From: Chlamydomonas reinhardtii
Taxonomy: Eukaryota > Chlorophyta > Chlorophyceae > Chlamydomonadales > Chlamydomonadaceae
Direction of reading: 5' to 3'
DNA: 64,000 nucleotides
Assembly (NCBI RefSeq): GCF_000002595.2
Contig: NC_057019.1
Coordinates: 7,525,922-7,589,921 of the forward strand
Position 1 is the first letter of the stretch, and each line of letters begins with the position of its first letter. Below are positions 1-11,216 of this stretch, one piece after another. Below the pieces are notes generated by a model. The model saw nothing but the letters and a program-made list of their open reading frames with translations, had not been told where the DNA came from and made no database searches. The translations under genes and the position numbers were made by a program.

Positions 1-629
1 CTCGCCCCCTTTCACCGTTCGGATCATCGCCTGTACTGGTATTAGCGAGGCGTAGGCCTAACACATTGTCGCGTTGTGTGGAAACGCGGCGATTCATGGT
101 GAGCGCCTCGGATGCCCCACCGTCAGACCGAGATGCCCCGCACATGAGAAGCACATCACCAGGTGCACATCGGGAGCCCGTTAGGGCCAGTTAGGGCTCG
201 CTAGCCAGTACCCCCTCCATACGCTCTTCGCCGCCGCCCTCTGCATTTGTTGCGTTTCCCCGCATTGTGATGCGCACATGCGCCAGTAAGCAATGCCCCA
301 CTCATGTGATAGCCCCAATACTCATGAACCTAATGCAACTCTCGGCTCTCTTTCACTGCTCCCCACCTCACACGCGCACCAGTTCTTTTACGCATCCTTT
401 CACTTCCCAAACAAGGTCATGGAGATTGGCCCAAGGTCATTAATATGCACATGAAAGTGCCCCACCATGGAGCGCACCATTCCGTGGACACATAATCCTC
501 GCACTGCGTTTGGCGTTCAGTCCCATGTTGCAACATGTGATGCGTGCGCAAACCCGCCGCACTCGTCCCCACTACCCCCCCCCCTAGACACCCACCCCCA
601 CCCACGCACAGTTCCACAGCCAGCCATGC
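1..629. other. Intergenic, left edge; presumed 3' flank of the 630-2699 gene
   Basis: No exon with convincing splice sites or family similarity is visible here. Part of it should be the 3' UTR of the minus-strand gene that ends at 630, but I find no TGTAA motif on the minus strand that would place its poly(A) site. Short ORFs in this stretch are GC-driven chance frames. Confidence 0.5.
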
Positions 630-2699
630 TCACGCGGGCCCATCCGGCGCCACGCCCGCTGCCTGGCCCTCCGGCGGCTGTGCGCCAAGCCCCGCCGGCT
701 GCCCCAGGCGCCGCATGCCCTGCTGCATCATCACTGCCGCCACGCTGCGCAGACTCTGCCGGAAGATGGCCTCCACCGTGGACTCGTCCAGGCGCAGCCG
801 CGGCGGCGGCCAGGGGTAGCCAGCGCTCCCGCCGCCCGTGCCGCCTGCCGCCAGCTGCCACGGCGTGTCGGTCTCTGTGTCGTACAGCCCGTACAAGTCC
901 TCCAGGTAGCCGGCGGCGCCGCCAATGGGCACCAGCCGCGCCGCCAGGTGCGCCGGGTGCGGCTGTTGGTCCTGCAGCTGCTGCAGTAGCAGCAGCTGCT
1001 GGCGCTGCTCCTCCATCTGCAGCTCCGCTGCCGCCGCGGCTGCCTGCTTTTGCGCCGAGGCGCGCGAGGCACGGCCACTGCCGCTCCTGCGGGGCTCCGG
1101 TGCACCCGCCCCGTTGGCCCCGTTGGCCCCCGCGGGCCCCGCAGCTCCTGCGCCCCCCGCCCCTCCTGCCTGCAGCTCCTCCGCCAGCCACACCACCTCA
1201 CAGAGCACCCTGCGCCCGCCGTCCGCGGCCTGCTGCCCCAGGGGCGGGGGGTCTGGGTCCAGCGGCCGCCCCTCGCCCTCACCCTCGAACGACAGCCGCA
1301 GCACGATGTGCCCCAGCTCCACCAGCGGCGGCTGCATGATGCCCAGCGCGCGCACCAGGTCCATGCGGAAGCCCAGGCCCACGGTGCCGTGCTTGCTGCA
1401 GGTGACGCGCAGCTCGAACTCCTGCAGCTCGCCCAGCCCGGCCCCCGGCAGGCAGGGCCGCGCCCACAGCCGCCCCCGCTGCGAGGCGCCGGTGCTCTTC
1501 ACCGCCGCCACCTGCGCCCCGTAGTGCCGGTGGATGGCGGCGGCGCCGGTGCAGGCGCCCTGGCTGCGGTTGTACACCAGCACCTGCGGCCCGCGGCTGG
1601 GGCCCAGGTCCGCCACCGTCAGCGGCCGCCGGGCAACGGCGGGGGCAGCGACGACGGCGGGCAGCGCCACGCTTGGAAGCCGCAGGCTGTGGGCGGAGGC
1701 GAGCTCTTGCGCGGGCATTGCTTGCGTTGGCGGCAAGTGCTGCGGCCGCGGCTCCACAGGTTCCACCCTCCCTTGCCCCAGCTGCGACTGCCGCGGCTGC
1801 GGCTGCGGTGGTGGGCTGAACGGGGACTGAAGCGGCTCTGGTGCAATAGGCTCCGGCTGAGGGGTGGGCGCTGGCTCCCCCTCATCCGTGTCCGTGTCCG
1901 CCTCCTCGTCCGCGCCTGCTGCGCCCCTCGCTTGCCCCTGCTGCCCGCCCCGCTGCCGCTTGCGCAGCTTGTCCACGCCCACCGACACCACCGAGCACAG
2001 CACTCGGTCGCCCTCCCGCCGCAGCTGCAACTCGGCGTGGCTGTGCAGCCCCAGCGCCTGCAGCATCTCCGCCCGCAGGAACAGCAGCGGCGTGCGCTTC
2101 TGCAGGAACAGGCGTGCCGTGAAGGCCTGGTATTCGCCGTCCTTCTGCGGCACCGCCGCCCACAGCTGCACCAGCGTGCTCTCGCCCGTCTCGCACAGCG
2201 CCGCGATCTCGTCCGGGAAGCACTTGCGCAGTGCATGAGCGCCGTGCGCCGCGCCCTGGTTGCTGGACAGCCGGATGATGTCGCGCGGGTTGTGGTGGGG
2301 ACCGGTGCGCGGCGACGGCATCAGCGCCGCGGCTGGGGCTGTTGCGGCTGGTGGCGCCGCAAAGGGCGGAGCGCCCGGCGTCCCAGTCCGGCCTGCAGCT
2401 GCCGCGGCTGACACCGCGTTCCACAGGTTGCTAAGGGCGATACGGGCGATATCATCCGGAGCAAACTGCAGCGGTGCCGCACCGGCTGCCGCCGCTGCGG
2501 CTGCCGCTGCATCCTCACTGGACGCCAGCCGCGGTGCCTTGGCGGCCGGTGCTGCCGCATCTGCCTGCTGCTCAGGTCTCCGCTTAATGACGTCCGCTAG
2601 CAGCGACGCGCCGTAATCTGCTATTGAGGCTAGCGGCTGCTGATTAGCGGCCGCGGCCGCCTCCAGGCCTGCAGCGACAGCGCCATCACTGGCGGACAT
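630..2699 (-). CDS. Unrecognised 689-aa protein with an internally duplicated domain
   Basis: One uninterrupted reading frame runs from ATG at 2699 to TGA at 632-630. I do not recognise the family. The N-terminal ~140 residues are Ala-rich. Residues ~143-240 and ~375-505 look like two copies of one domain: each has an (N/S)QGA..GA motif, then LWA, then an F.ARL/FELRV strand, an (A/R)ALG(L/I) motif and a closing RVLC.VV strand. The copies are joined by an acidic, Pro/Gln-rich linker. The C-terminal half is Gln/Ala/Gly-rich and probably disordered. Copy 2 carries about 20 extra residues just before RVLC, flanked by GTGAGG and GCAG, so a short in-frame intron at about 1216-1285 is possible. No signal peptide or membrane segment is evident. 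The alternating strand/helix pattern could be a small beta-rich fold, but no function is proposed. Confidence 0.65.
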   Translation of the reverse strand: MSASDGAVAAGLEAAAAANQQPLASIADYGASLLADVIKRRPEQQADAAAPAAKAPRLASSEDAAAAAAAAAGAAPLQFAPDDIARIALSNLWNAVSAAAAAGRTGTPGAPPFAAPPAATAPAAALMPSPRTGPHHNPRDIIRLSSNQGAAHGAHALRKCFPDEIAALCETGESTLVQLWAAVPQKDGEYQAFTARLFLQKRTPLLFLRAEMLQALGLHSHAELQLRREGDRVLCSVVSVGVDKLRKRQRGGQQGQARGAAGADEEADTDTDEGEPAPTPQPEPIAPEPLQSPFSPPPQPQPRQSQLGQGRVEPVEPRPQHLPPTQAMPAQELASAHSLRLPSVALPAVVAAPAVARRPLTVADLGPSRGPQVLVYNRSQGACTGAAAIHRHYGAQVAAVKSTGASQRGRLWARPCLPGAGLGELQEFELRVTCSKHGTVGLGFRMDLVRALGIMQPPLVELGHIVLRLSFEGEGEGRPLDPDPPPLGQQAADGGRRVLCEVVWLAEELQAGGAGGAGAAGPAGANGANGAGAPEPRRSGSGRASRASAQKQAAAAAAELQMEEQRQQLLLLQQLQDQQPHPAHLAARLVPIGGAAGYLEDLYGLYDTETDTPWQLAAGGTGGGSAGYPWPPPRLRLDESTVEAIFRQSLRSVAAVMMQQGMRRLGQPAGLGAQPPEGQAAGVAPDGPA

Positions 2700-3403
2700 C
2701 GCCGCGCTGGCGCTGCTGCAGATCGCAGCTGCTGATGCAGCTGAGCCCCCACCCCCAAATGCACCACCGGCGTGGTGGCCTCACGGCGGCCTCGTCCCCA
2801 TGAGAGGTACCCGGTAAGCTGCCCCCTGCTCAAACCCGCTGGATGTGCGGCCACCGGTCGTGCCTGCCTCGTGCACGACCACCGCCGCCGTCACAAGCCT
2901 GCGGCCACCAGTCGTCAAGCGGGGGTTGCCTTCATAACTCCTTGGTTATATTGGGTGCATATTACTTGGCTTGAAATCATGGCCAGCATAGCAAAACGTT
3001 AGGATGATCACCAGGTCGCTCACCTTGAAGGCTTGCTCCTGGACGTCGCGGTGTCTGAGGTTGGACAACCCAGCCGCAGGCTCACGACCCATCACGACAC
3101 ACCGAGCTGCAGTTCATTTCCAAATGATAGCGGAATAGACTTATGAGCTTTCTAGCTAGGTGTTCAGAATTCTAGGCTCTGCCGACTTCGGCGCCTCTAT
3201 GGATGACCGATGACGTCAGGGAACTTCAGGGAACACACCTCGTTGACAGATGGGAAGCTACAATGTTACAGTTGCTATGTGTGTTCTGCCCCAAGGAGGA
3301 TACATTACCCCTTGTGGGTGCCCTGATCTTCATCACCATAGCATCTGTTCTATGGGGTGCATCCATCACGGGGATGCCCCCCGACAGCGCTCATATAGCA
3401 GCT

Positions 3404-3800
3404 TGCAAGTTATTTGACATGGTCAGGATGCGACATGTGGATATGTGAATTGCGACATACGACATTGCGACATACTGCACATACCGCCCAAACGCATCCA
3501 AACCCGCCAGACATATTGTGCCTGCATTCAATATGCCTCTGGTAAGCGTGGAACGCCGTGGCACACAACAAAACGTGTCTCGGTTGCCACGGTGGTGCTG
3601 GCGTGGCGTAGCGTGCGGCCAGTGGGAGGAGCTTGTGGCTACGCTAGCGCAATACACCGCCGCAAAGCTGGGAGATGTTACTTAAATGGGCTCCAGACGC
3701 GTAGCTATGCAAATGTGGGCGAGTCTTGGTATGTCGCAATGTTGTATGTCGCAATTCACATGTCGACATGTCGCAACCTGACCACGTCAAATAATGTGCA
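3404..3800. mobile_element. MITE-like non-autonomous DNA transposon with ~70-bp terminal inverted repeats
   Basis: The left end (about 3404-3475) and the reverse complement of the right end (about 3729-3800) match over roughly 70 bp with few differences. Both begin near TTATTTGAC and carry repeated GCGACAT words. The element is about 395 bp and encodes nothing recognisable. A target-site duplication is not clean: TGCA lies at both borders but may belong to the repeat itself. The size and structure fit a MITE derived from a cut-and-paste DNA transposon; the superfamily is undetermined. Confidence 0.75.
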
Positions 3801-3819
3801 CACAGCCATACATCACACT

Positions 3820-3878
3820 GGCAGGAGCGAGCTTACATATTATGTTCATCCTGGTAGGAGCAAGCTTACACAGTATGT
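3820..3878. repeat. Two 26-bp direct repeats, 33-bp spacing, beside the MITE
   Basis: Positions 3820-3845 and 3853-3878 are near-identical (GG(C/T)AGGAGC(G/A)AGCTTACA followed by TATGT). Each copy contains TTACA, the minus-strand form of the algal poly(A) motif TGTAA (3833-3837 and 3866-3870), about 480-515 bp beyond the importin stop codon. They are candidate poly(A) signals for that gene. Confidence 0.5.
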
Positions 3879-4348
3879 ACGTGGTATCTTGGCCGTGGAC
3901 AGAACATGTGGCTCGTGTCCGTTGTCGAAGCAACCTCCGATGCTTGACGCACTTAGACGAGCCTGACGTCAAGAAGGTGGTGCGTAACAGAGGCTCCACC
4001 TTAACGCGCAGTGGCGCGGTCAGCAGATCCGGTATAATACCGTGCGTTTGCGCACATCCATAGATTCTCTACGGTTCGATACATTTGAGTAGCACAGCTG
4101 GGCACCCCATCAGGACGACACGACAAGTGTCACTCGAGAATGATGTCCTCTATGCCCACTATGGTTTGCCCCTATTGCCAGGGAAGCCTCCAATGACGCT
4201 GCGGTTACGGGCCGCGGCCGTGCCGATTGCGACACAGCCCCACGCTCCCCGGCGGCCACCGGCACTCTGGGGACCACGCACGGCGCAGGGCCCGGCACCC
4301 CAGCCGCCAGGTCGCCTGCGTGCGGCCTGGCCGCGGCCCTTAGTCCCG

Positions 4349-7300
4349 TCAGGCCACCACGCCGCCGCGCACGCTCAGTAGCGCCGCGGTCTGCTGGTCG
4401 GGCTGCGCCGCCGCCAGCACCTGCTGCGCCAGGGCGGCCACTGCGTCGCCGTACTTGCGACTGAAGGCGGACACACACGCGGCCACCTGCAGCGGAATTG
4501 CGGGCAAACACATGGTGGCGGCGACAATGGGTGGGGCAGTGCCGCATCGCAAATGCAGTGAGGATGCCGTCACACGCCGCCCCACTGTGTGACGTCTAAA
4601 GGCGCAAGTCCGGGGAGCTACGTAGTCACCTGGTTGCGCAGGCGCTCGCGGGCGGCCGCGGGCGTCTCGCCGCTGTCCTCCTCGCTCTCCTCCTCCTCCG
4701 AGCGCTCGCTCTCCTCCTCGTCCACGTCCTCGCTTCCCTGTGGGCGATGCAGCACCACGGCGCTCGTAGGCATGGCTCCGACAGGAACCCGGTGGAACCC
4801 GGTAACACATCGGACTTCCACAGCAGCAAAACTACGCAGCGTCCCTGGCCCCGCCCTCCGCGCACCGCCCTGCTCACGTCCATGCTCTTGTCGTCCTCCT
4901 CCTCGTCATCGTCCGAGTCGGCGCCCGCGAATTGCTCCACGTTGGCCTCAAGCGCCGCGGCCTTAGTGGCGGCCTGGAGTGGGGGGTGGCGAGGAGAGTG
5001 GAAAGGGACCGGGCCCAGACCCAAAAGCGGTGAGGTGCGGGAAAGGTGAGGAAGTTCTAGGCAAAAGCGATGCGAGGAGAGTGATGGGCGGGGTCAAGGC
5101 TGAGCCAAATGTTTGCACGCCACAAGCGCAGGGGCGGCACACCCCGAATCCCCTCGCCCTCGCCCCGCTCCGCCTGATACACGCGCGCCCCAACGCCCCC
5201 ACCTGCAGCGCGGCGAAGGCGTCCGCCACCCACTGCTGCTGCAGCATGGAGCCCTCCACCGAGTCCACCATGGCGGCCAGCAGCTGCAGAGTGCGGGGAG
5301 TGAAGGGGGGGGGGCGGCGGCGGCGATGGAGCGCAGTGGGGACGTTGGTAGGGCGCAGGTGGTGCGTTGCTACGGCGCAGGTGGTGCGTTGCTACGGCGC
5401 AGGTGGTGCGTTGCTACGGCGCAGGAGTTCTTCGGGAGAACTTGTTCGGCCCCAGCATGGAGCTACATGCCCCAGCAGCGCGGCCCCGCGCGCACCTCGG
5501 CCATGTCGGCGCGTGTGGCGGACGTGGGCGTGGGCCGCTTCAGCCCGCCCGGCAGCGCCAGCAGCGGACCCAGCGCCGCGCCAGCAGCACCACCCTCCGC
5601 AGCAGACGCCGGCGCCGCCACCGCCTCGAAGTTGAGCACCGCCGTGACCGCCTGCCACAGCCGCAGCAGCAGCGCCTGCGCGGCGGCGGGGCTGGCGGCG
5701 GGCTCGGAGGCGGGCAGGGCGCCGCTGCTGAGTGCGCCCAGGTAGGCGCGCAGCAGCTTGGGCAGTGCGTTGCGGGCGGGCCCCGCCACGTCGTCCAGCG
5801 GGTAGTCCAGCAGGCAGGCCGCCAGCGCCTCGACCAGCGCGGGCGCCTGTGAGTGGTCGGCCGCACATGTGCAGTGGAGCGGCAAACACCTTGAGAAGCA
5901 GCTTCGACTGCCGGTCAGGTGGCCCGTAACATCATTCACCCGCCACGAATACGGTGTGACACGCTCACCAGCAGCGCTCGACACAATCCAGCCCCCAAAC
6001 ACATGATCCCTATCCCAGTCCCGGGGCCCCGCCGTCCGCCCGACCCGCCCACCTGTGGCGCCGCCGCCGGCCCCATGCGCTCCACAAGCTCCTCCAGCGC
6101 GCTGGCCGCCGCCGCCTTGGCCGCCGCCACACTGGCCACGTAGCGGTAGTCGGCGCCGCCGTAGGTCACGAACGTCACGTCGCTGTCGTCGCGGCCCTCG
6201 CTGCCGTCGTCGTCGTCGTCCTCCTCCTCCTCGCTGGCGGCGGTCGGAGCGCCGTCCTCGCCGTCCCCGGGCTCCTCATCGTCCGAGTCCTCCAGCGACT
6301 AAGGCAAGGCCCAGGGCGGATATGAGGGCGGGGATGACAGGCAAGGCGAGGCAGATACACATACATGTCCTTCAAGGAAACATGGCTGGTACAGCTGGAG
6401 CTGGTGAGGAGCAAGGACTCAGGAGAGCTCCCCCTCTCCAGGCACACCGCACCACCTCGCACCCCTCGTGGCTCACCTCCAGGCCCACATCGCGGGTGGC
6501 CCACTGCGCCAGCAGGGGCAGCACCGGCGGCAGCACCGGCGCCACAGCGGGGCCCAGGCAGGCCGCCAACGGCTCCACCGCCGCCAGCAGCGGCACCAGC
6601 AGCGGGCTGCTGCTGTCGATGTCGGGGCGGCACAGCTGGCCCAGCACCCGCGTCAGCGTGGGCAGGTGCTCGGCCGCGGCGGCGGCGCCGGCGGCCCGGG
6701 CCATGAACACCGCGCACTCTAGTGCACCAACCTGCGGCGTGCAGCGGTCACGGCGGCGGTGGCGGTCAGCAGAGAGTGGCACTTCGGCAGTACGTGCGCG
6801 GCGAGCATCCGTGCCTTATAGGCAACACCGGCTGCGCACCTGCACGCGCACGATGGCGGTGGCCTCTTCCTCGGTGACGGAACCGGACGCGGTGGCGGTG
6901 GGCGCATGGAAGGCGGCACAGCGGCCCAGCACCGCCAGCACACGCGGCATGGCCACTGGGTACAGCGGCGCAAAGGAAGTCTGACACATCAGGACGGGGT
7001 GGCAATGGCGACAGAGCGGGTAGGGATGGGGCGGGACAAAGCTCAGTGCCAGACATAGATGCTGAAAAGAAAAGCCAGACATCCTGCTTCGGCACACTCG
7101 CCATGCCCCAGACCAAACTCCGCCATTCACCATGCTGACATGCTCCGCCACCATGCGAAAGCCCCCTCACCCCCAGCACGCAGGCCAGGCGGCACAGCAC
7201 GTCCAGGCTGAACTCCTGCGTGGGCGTGGGCACCAGCGCGCGCCCGCCCGCCAGGTTGCCGCCCTCGCCCGCCGCGCAGCGGTCCACCGCCGCCAGCAGC

Positions 7301-10300
7301 GGGCCCGCCAGCGGCTGCAGGTGCGGCGCCACCAGCGCCGCCGCCGCCGCCTTGCGCTGCTCCTCGCTCAGGGCCGGGGTGGCGGCGGCTGCGGCCTCGG
7401 CGGCCTCCTCGGGCTCGGCGTCCAGCCCCTCCAGGAAGCCCACCAGCGCGCGGCAGGCGGTGGCCTGAGCAGCAGGAGCGGCGACAGAGGCGCAACACAG
7501 CGGAGATGAAGCTACAGTGTGGAGCAAATTGACGGCTTCATATCCAAATATGGCTGGCGATGGCCCAATTCGCCTGCCTGTTCCGTTCCGCTGCCCTGCG
7601 TCTTGACGCATGTGCGCCTCTACGCGCTTCCAGTTGCCATTGCGCCGCACCTTGAGCCGCTGCGGGCAGGCGGGCCCCTCCGGCTCCGCCAGCAGCCCAG
7701 CCAGCGCGCCCAGCATGGCGCTGCCGCCGCCGCCGGGCGCCAGCTGCAGCCCCGGGCCCAGGTCGCCGCACAGCACGCCCAGCGAGTGGCAGGCCGCCCA
7801 GCGCACGCGCGGGTGCGGGTCGCGCAGGGCACCCACCAGCAGGCCCGCCAGCGAGGCCAGCTCGGCGGGGCCCACCACCTGCATGTCGGCGTTGTGTTGT
7901 TTGTTCAGTCATTATTTGTTTTGGGCGAGAGGAAGGGCGAATGCGGGCCATGCCGGCATGCGTGCTTCTTATGCGATTATGGCGCACGAAGCCTATCGAT
8001 GTCTGCAGTCCAGGCACACAGTAGTGGTAACTAGAGTTCTGGCCCTCGCTGGCAATCTCTGTCCCTGCCGCGGCGACACCTGCACTCACGTCCTTGACGG
8101 AGCCGACCACCTGGCTGAGGCACATCATGACCGCGTGCCGCCGCCGCCAGTCGCTGGCGTCCGCCGCCCAGGCGCCCGTCATGTCCACCACCGCACGCAG
8201 CACCGCGCCGCTGTCCAGCGAGTCGGCGGCACGGGTGGCGCACTCCAGGCCGTGGCGGTGCAGCTCGCCTGGAGGAGGCGAGGGGAGGGGCGACACGGGT
8301 GGGCACAGGCGAAGCGGCAGTTGGTGCCAGCCACCGTGAGCGACATGCGCTGAGCATCACAAGGGTTGCAGCTATGGTTCCTGGACAATGGCGCTACACA
8401 GAAAGGTATCCACCTCGTCCTTGCGCGTCACGGCCTCCAGTCAAGCACCGCCACCCCGGCCTGCCCCGCCGCGCCGCCTCACCCAGCGTCTCGTCGTCGT
8501 CCATGTCGGGGTAGGCCATGGGGTCGTCGCCCCAGGCCGGGTCGTCCTCCACACCGCTCGTCAGGAAGTGGGCCAGGCAGCTCACCAGCTGCGCCGCCAG
8601 CGGGCCGGCGCCCATCTCCGACTGCGACCAGGCAGTGAACAGGTGTCGACGACGGCTTAAATACCACACATGCATACAATAACGCACGCACACACATGAC
8701 ATTGGTGGTTTCCCTGCAGCCATGTTGCCGAAGCAGCGCCCTGCCCACCTGCACTTCCCCAGCCCCGCCTACCTGCACCATCTGCGGTTTGATGTCCACC
8801 AGCGTCAGCACGAACTCCGCCGCCAGCTTGCGCAGGTCATCAGGCAGCGCCGCGCCGCCCGGCCCGGCGGCGGGCCCGGCCAGCGCCAGCATGCCCGGCA
8901 CCGCCGTGCGCACGTGCGGCTGCCACAGCGCCGGCTCCCGCTCCGCAGTCTGCGAACGCGGCCGCCACCACGGCGAACACGGCCGCCAGCCAGCGATCAG
9001 CACTCTGCCGTGTCTACGGGTGGCCTCGCTGCGGCTACGCTCCCACATAGCATGTTGCGATGCTGTCCGCCGCGACCCACACGGGCTTATGCCACCCCCC
9101 TCTTGCCCCTCCTCCCTGCCTCCGGCCCCACCTGCACCAGCACCACCAGCAGCTGCTCCGCCACGTCGGTGTTGCCGGCCGCCAGCGCCGCCTGCAGGCT
9201 CACCAGCCCGCCCGTCAGAGCCGCCTGGTAGGGGCGCAGCTCGGCCGGCTTGCGCAGGACCTGGCCAGGAGGTGGGCGCAACGAGGGCGTTCGTAACAGG
9301 ATGATACCGTGGGATGATACCTTATCGCGATACGCACAGTGAGCTGAGCAACCGCGTTCCACCGCAGGCGCCGCAGCGGCCACTGCCGCCACCGCCGCCT
9401 CACCTCCAGGAAGGCTGACACGGCGCTGAGGGCGGTCAGCTGCACGGCCAGGTCGGCGGGCGGCGCCAGGCAGGCGGTGATGACGGGCGCCAGCTGGGCC
9501 GCCCAGGCGCGCAGCTCCATGGCCAGGCCGGCCACAACCTGCAGGGGCGAGGGAGGGGGGCGGTCAGCAGCGGCGGGCACCGGCAGAATGCAGGAGTGGC
9601 AAGGCAGGGACGTGATGCATTGTGGCGGAGCGTAAGGAGTCTCATTCGGTCCCATGCACGCATGTGCTGCTCCAGTCACGTACCATCAATGCGGCCTCGC
9701 GCGTGACCGCGGACGCGCCGGCGCCCTGCAGCCATGCCTGCAGCCCCGCCAGCAGCTCCGGCCAGCCGCACTTGGGCTGGGCGGGGCCCTTCTTGCGTCC
9801 GCCGCGCTTGGCGGGCGCCGCCGCCACCTCGTCCATCACCTGCTCGCCCAGCTCGATGACCACGGCCGCCACCTGCTTGGCGGCGTTGCGGTCCACCTCG
9901 GCCGCCAGCGCCGCCAGCAGCTCGCGCTTCACCACGGCCTGGCATCCCGGATTTGATTGCAGGCGGCGTTAAGGAGGGCGGCTAACGCTTGGGTTGCAGC
10001 AGGGGGTGAAGTGGCAGTTGCCTTATGAGCAGCTAGAGTCCAGGGGGATTGCGTTATGTCTGACCTGCGTGCTCTTGCTCAGCTGCTCCCAGCCGGCCTC
10101 CTTGCCCCCGGACTTGACGACCTGTAGGACATGAGTGGCGTGTGTCTCACTAAGCGGTTGGCTTCACCGGGCGGGAGGCGAGCCACTGACCAATCAGCCC
10201 TGTAGGCCTGACATTGACCCCACTCGCCGCTTAGCTCAACCGCCCACTCTGCGGGAGGCCCCTGAGCGCGGCGTCAGCGCCCCCCCCCCCCCCCCCGCTG

Positions 10301-10749
10301 GCCCTGGAGTGCCAGGATGTGGAGGCTGTGCAGTGTGGGTGTGGGCGTGTCTCATGCGTCGTTGTGTGTCTGGTCTAGCCGGGTGGCTGATGGCATGCCT
10401 CATGCCAGTATGTGGGTCTGACTCCCACATAGACCCTTGAAAAGCGCGCTGTCATGTATATAGTGGCCCGCCCCCCTCCCCCTCCCCAGCCCCCTCCAGC
10501 CCCCGCCGGCTTTGAAAGAATCACCTTTCGAAGGAACACGGCGCAGGTGGAGCGCACCAGCACCTCTGGGCTCGTGCGCAGAAGCTGCAGCAGGTTAGTT
10601 GCGCACGCATCGGGGCGCTGCTTGCGAAGAGAGCTGTAGAGGTCCTCAGCCGATTTGCGCTGGGCATTGTCTGTCGACAGCGTCTGCCCGATGAGCCCGG
10701 CGAAGCTCTGGGGGCTGGACAGAATAACCTGAATTTGAGCTGCACTCAT
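4349..10749 (-). CDS. IPO5: Importin-5 / karyopherin beta-3 (nuclear import receptor)
   Basis: An 18-exon model gives 1077 aa, the usual length for importin-5 (~1100): 10749-10525, 10121-10065, 9938-9684, 9538-9404, 9260-9132, 8949-8773, 8621-8483, 8268-8090, 7878-7651, 7464-7171, 6980-6840, 6731-6477, 6298-6053, 5846-5496, 5283-5203, 4973-4878, 4737-4630, 4486-4349. The N-terminus (LSTDNAQRKSAEDLYSSLRK, then VFLRKVV) matches the importin-beta N-terminal helices. HEAT-type helical pairs follow throughout, including the family hallmark DPHPRVRWAACHSLG. Acidic segments rich in Asp/Glu lie in the exons at 6298-6053, 4973-4878 and 4737-4630. The protein carries cargo such as ribosomal proteins and histones through nuclear pores and releases it on RanGTP. 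Sixteen of 17 introns are in phase 0. The intron at 7465-7650 stays open in frame, so retention there would not truncate the protein. The start ATG fits the family and faces the divergent gene at 11217. Confidence 0.92.
5352..5425. repeat. 22-bp intronic minisatellite, 3.3 copies
   Basis: Three perfect copies of a 22-bp unit beginning GGCGCAGGTGGTGCG lie at 5352-5373, 5374-5395 and 5396-5417, with a partial fourth. They sit in the importin intron between exons 5846-5496 and 5283-5203. The identity of the copies implies recent expansion. Confidence 0.9.
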
Positions 10750-11216
10750 TTCTCTATGACTTTTGGCCCCTATTGCTGTTCCCGCGCAAGGCTGTCAAAC
10801 CGAGTTTCAAGTCAAATAGTCACCCCGTCGCGTGGTTCTTGAAATGTTTCTATAATTGTGTCTGCTAAAGCTGCAATTACTTAGGAGGCCGGCGCTTGGC
10901 TGGTCGAGTTGGAACCGGCTCCACTGGGCGATGGGCGATGGGCGTGGGTGCGGGCTCACGGAAGAGGCCACTGCTTGAACCAGCCCATTAAATCAACTAC
11001 CAAATGTCAGTACAACACGGCGACATTGGGCGGCAGACTTTTTGATAGAACCTACTGCGTTCGGTTGCTCCAGCGAGCTTTTAGGGCGCCTAAACTTGCA
11101 GGGCTCCCTTTGCAGTGCCCAAAGAGCCTTCACCTTCGCTAGTTAGCCCTTGATAAAGTGATTCTGATTCTGCCAGCGTGCCTGTTGGCCACTTACCGCA
11201 AGAAGGGTTTCGCGAC
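10750..11216. promoter_or_regulatory. Divergent promoter region between importin-5 and the bifunctional nuclease
   Basis: The start codons of two oppositely oriented genes are only 467 bp apart, so both promoters and 5' UTRs must lie here. GC is lower than in the exons. A short GGGCGAT direct repeat is present near 10925-10945. I could not identify a TATA box with confidence. Confidence 0.6.

Larger units (their letters stand above)
2700..4348. other. Intergenic region with a MITE-like element and short repeats
   Basis: This lies between the start of the 630-2699 gene and the 3' end of the importin gene; both are on the minus strand. It should hold the promoter of the first gene and the 3' UTR of the second. 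The middle is occupied by an inverted-repeat element (3404-3800) and a pair of direct repeats (3820-3878). GC content drops clearly here relative to the flanking exons. I see no protein-coding exon. Confidence 0.6.

Noticed and set aside
1050-2411. Plus-strand ORF of about 450 codons opposite the 630-2699 gene
   Set aside because: Arg/Pro/Ala-only composition typical of the antisense of a GC3-rich exon; no motif or start context.
3445-3966. ORF of 173 codons overlapping the MITE
   Set aside because: It spans the inverted repeats and leaves the element on one side; no transposase-like motif.
5352-5425. Short regular repeats considered as a CRISPR-like array
   Set aside because: Direct tandem copies without spacers, inside a eukaryotic intron.
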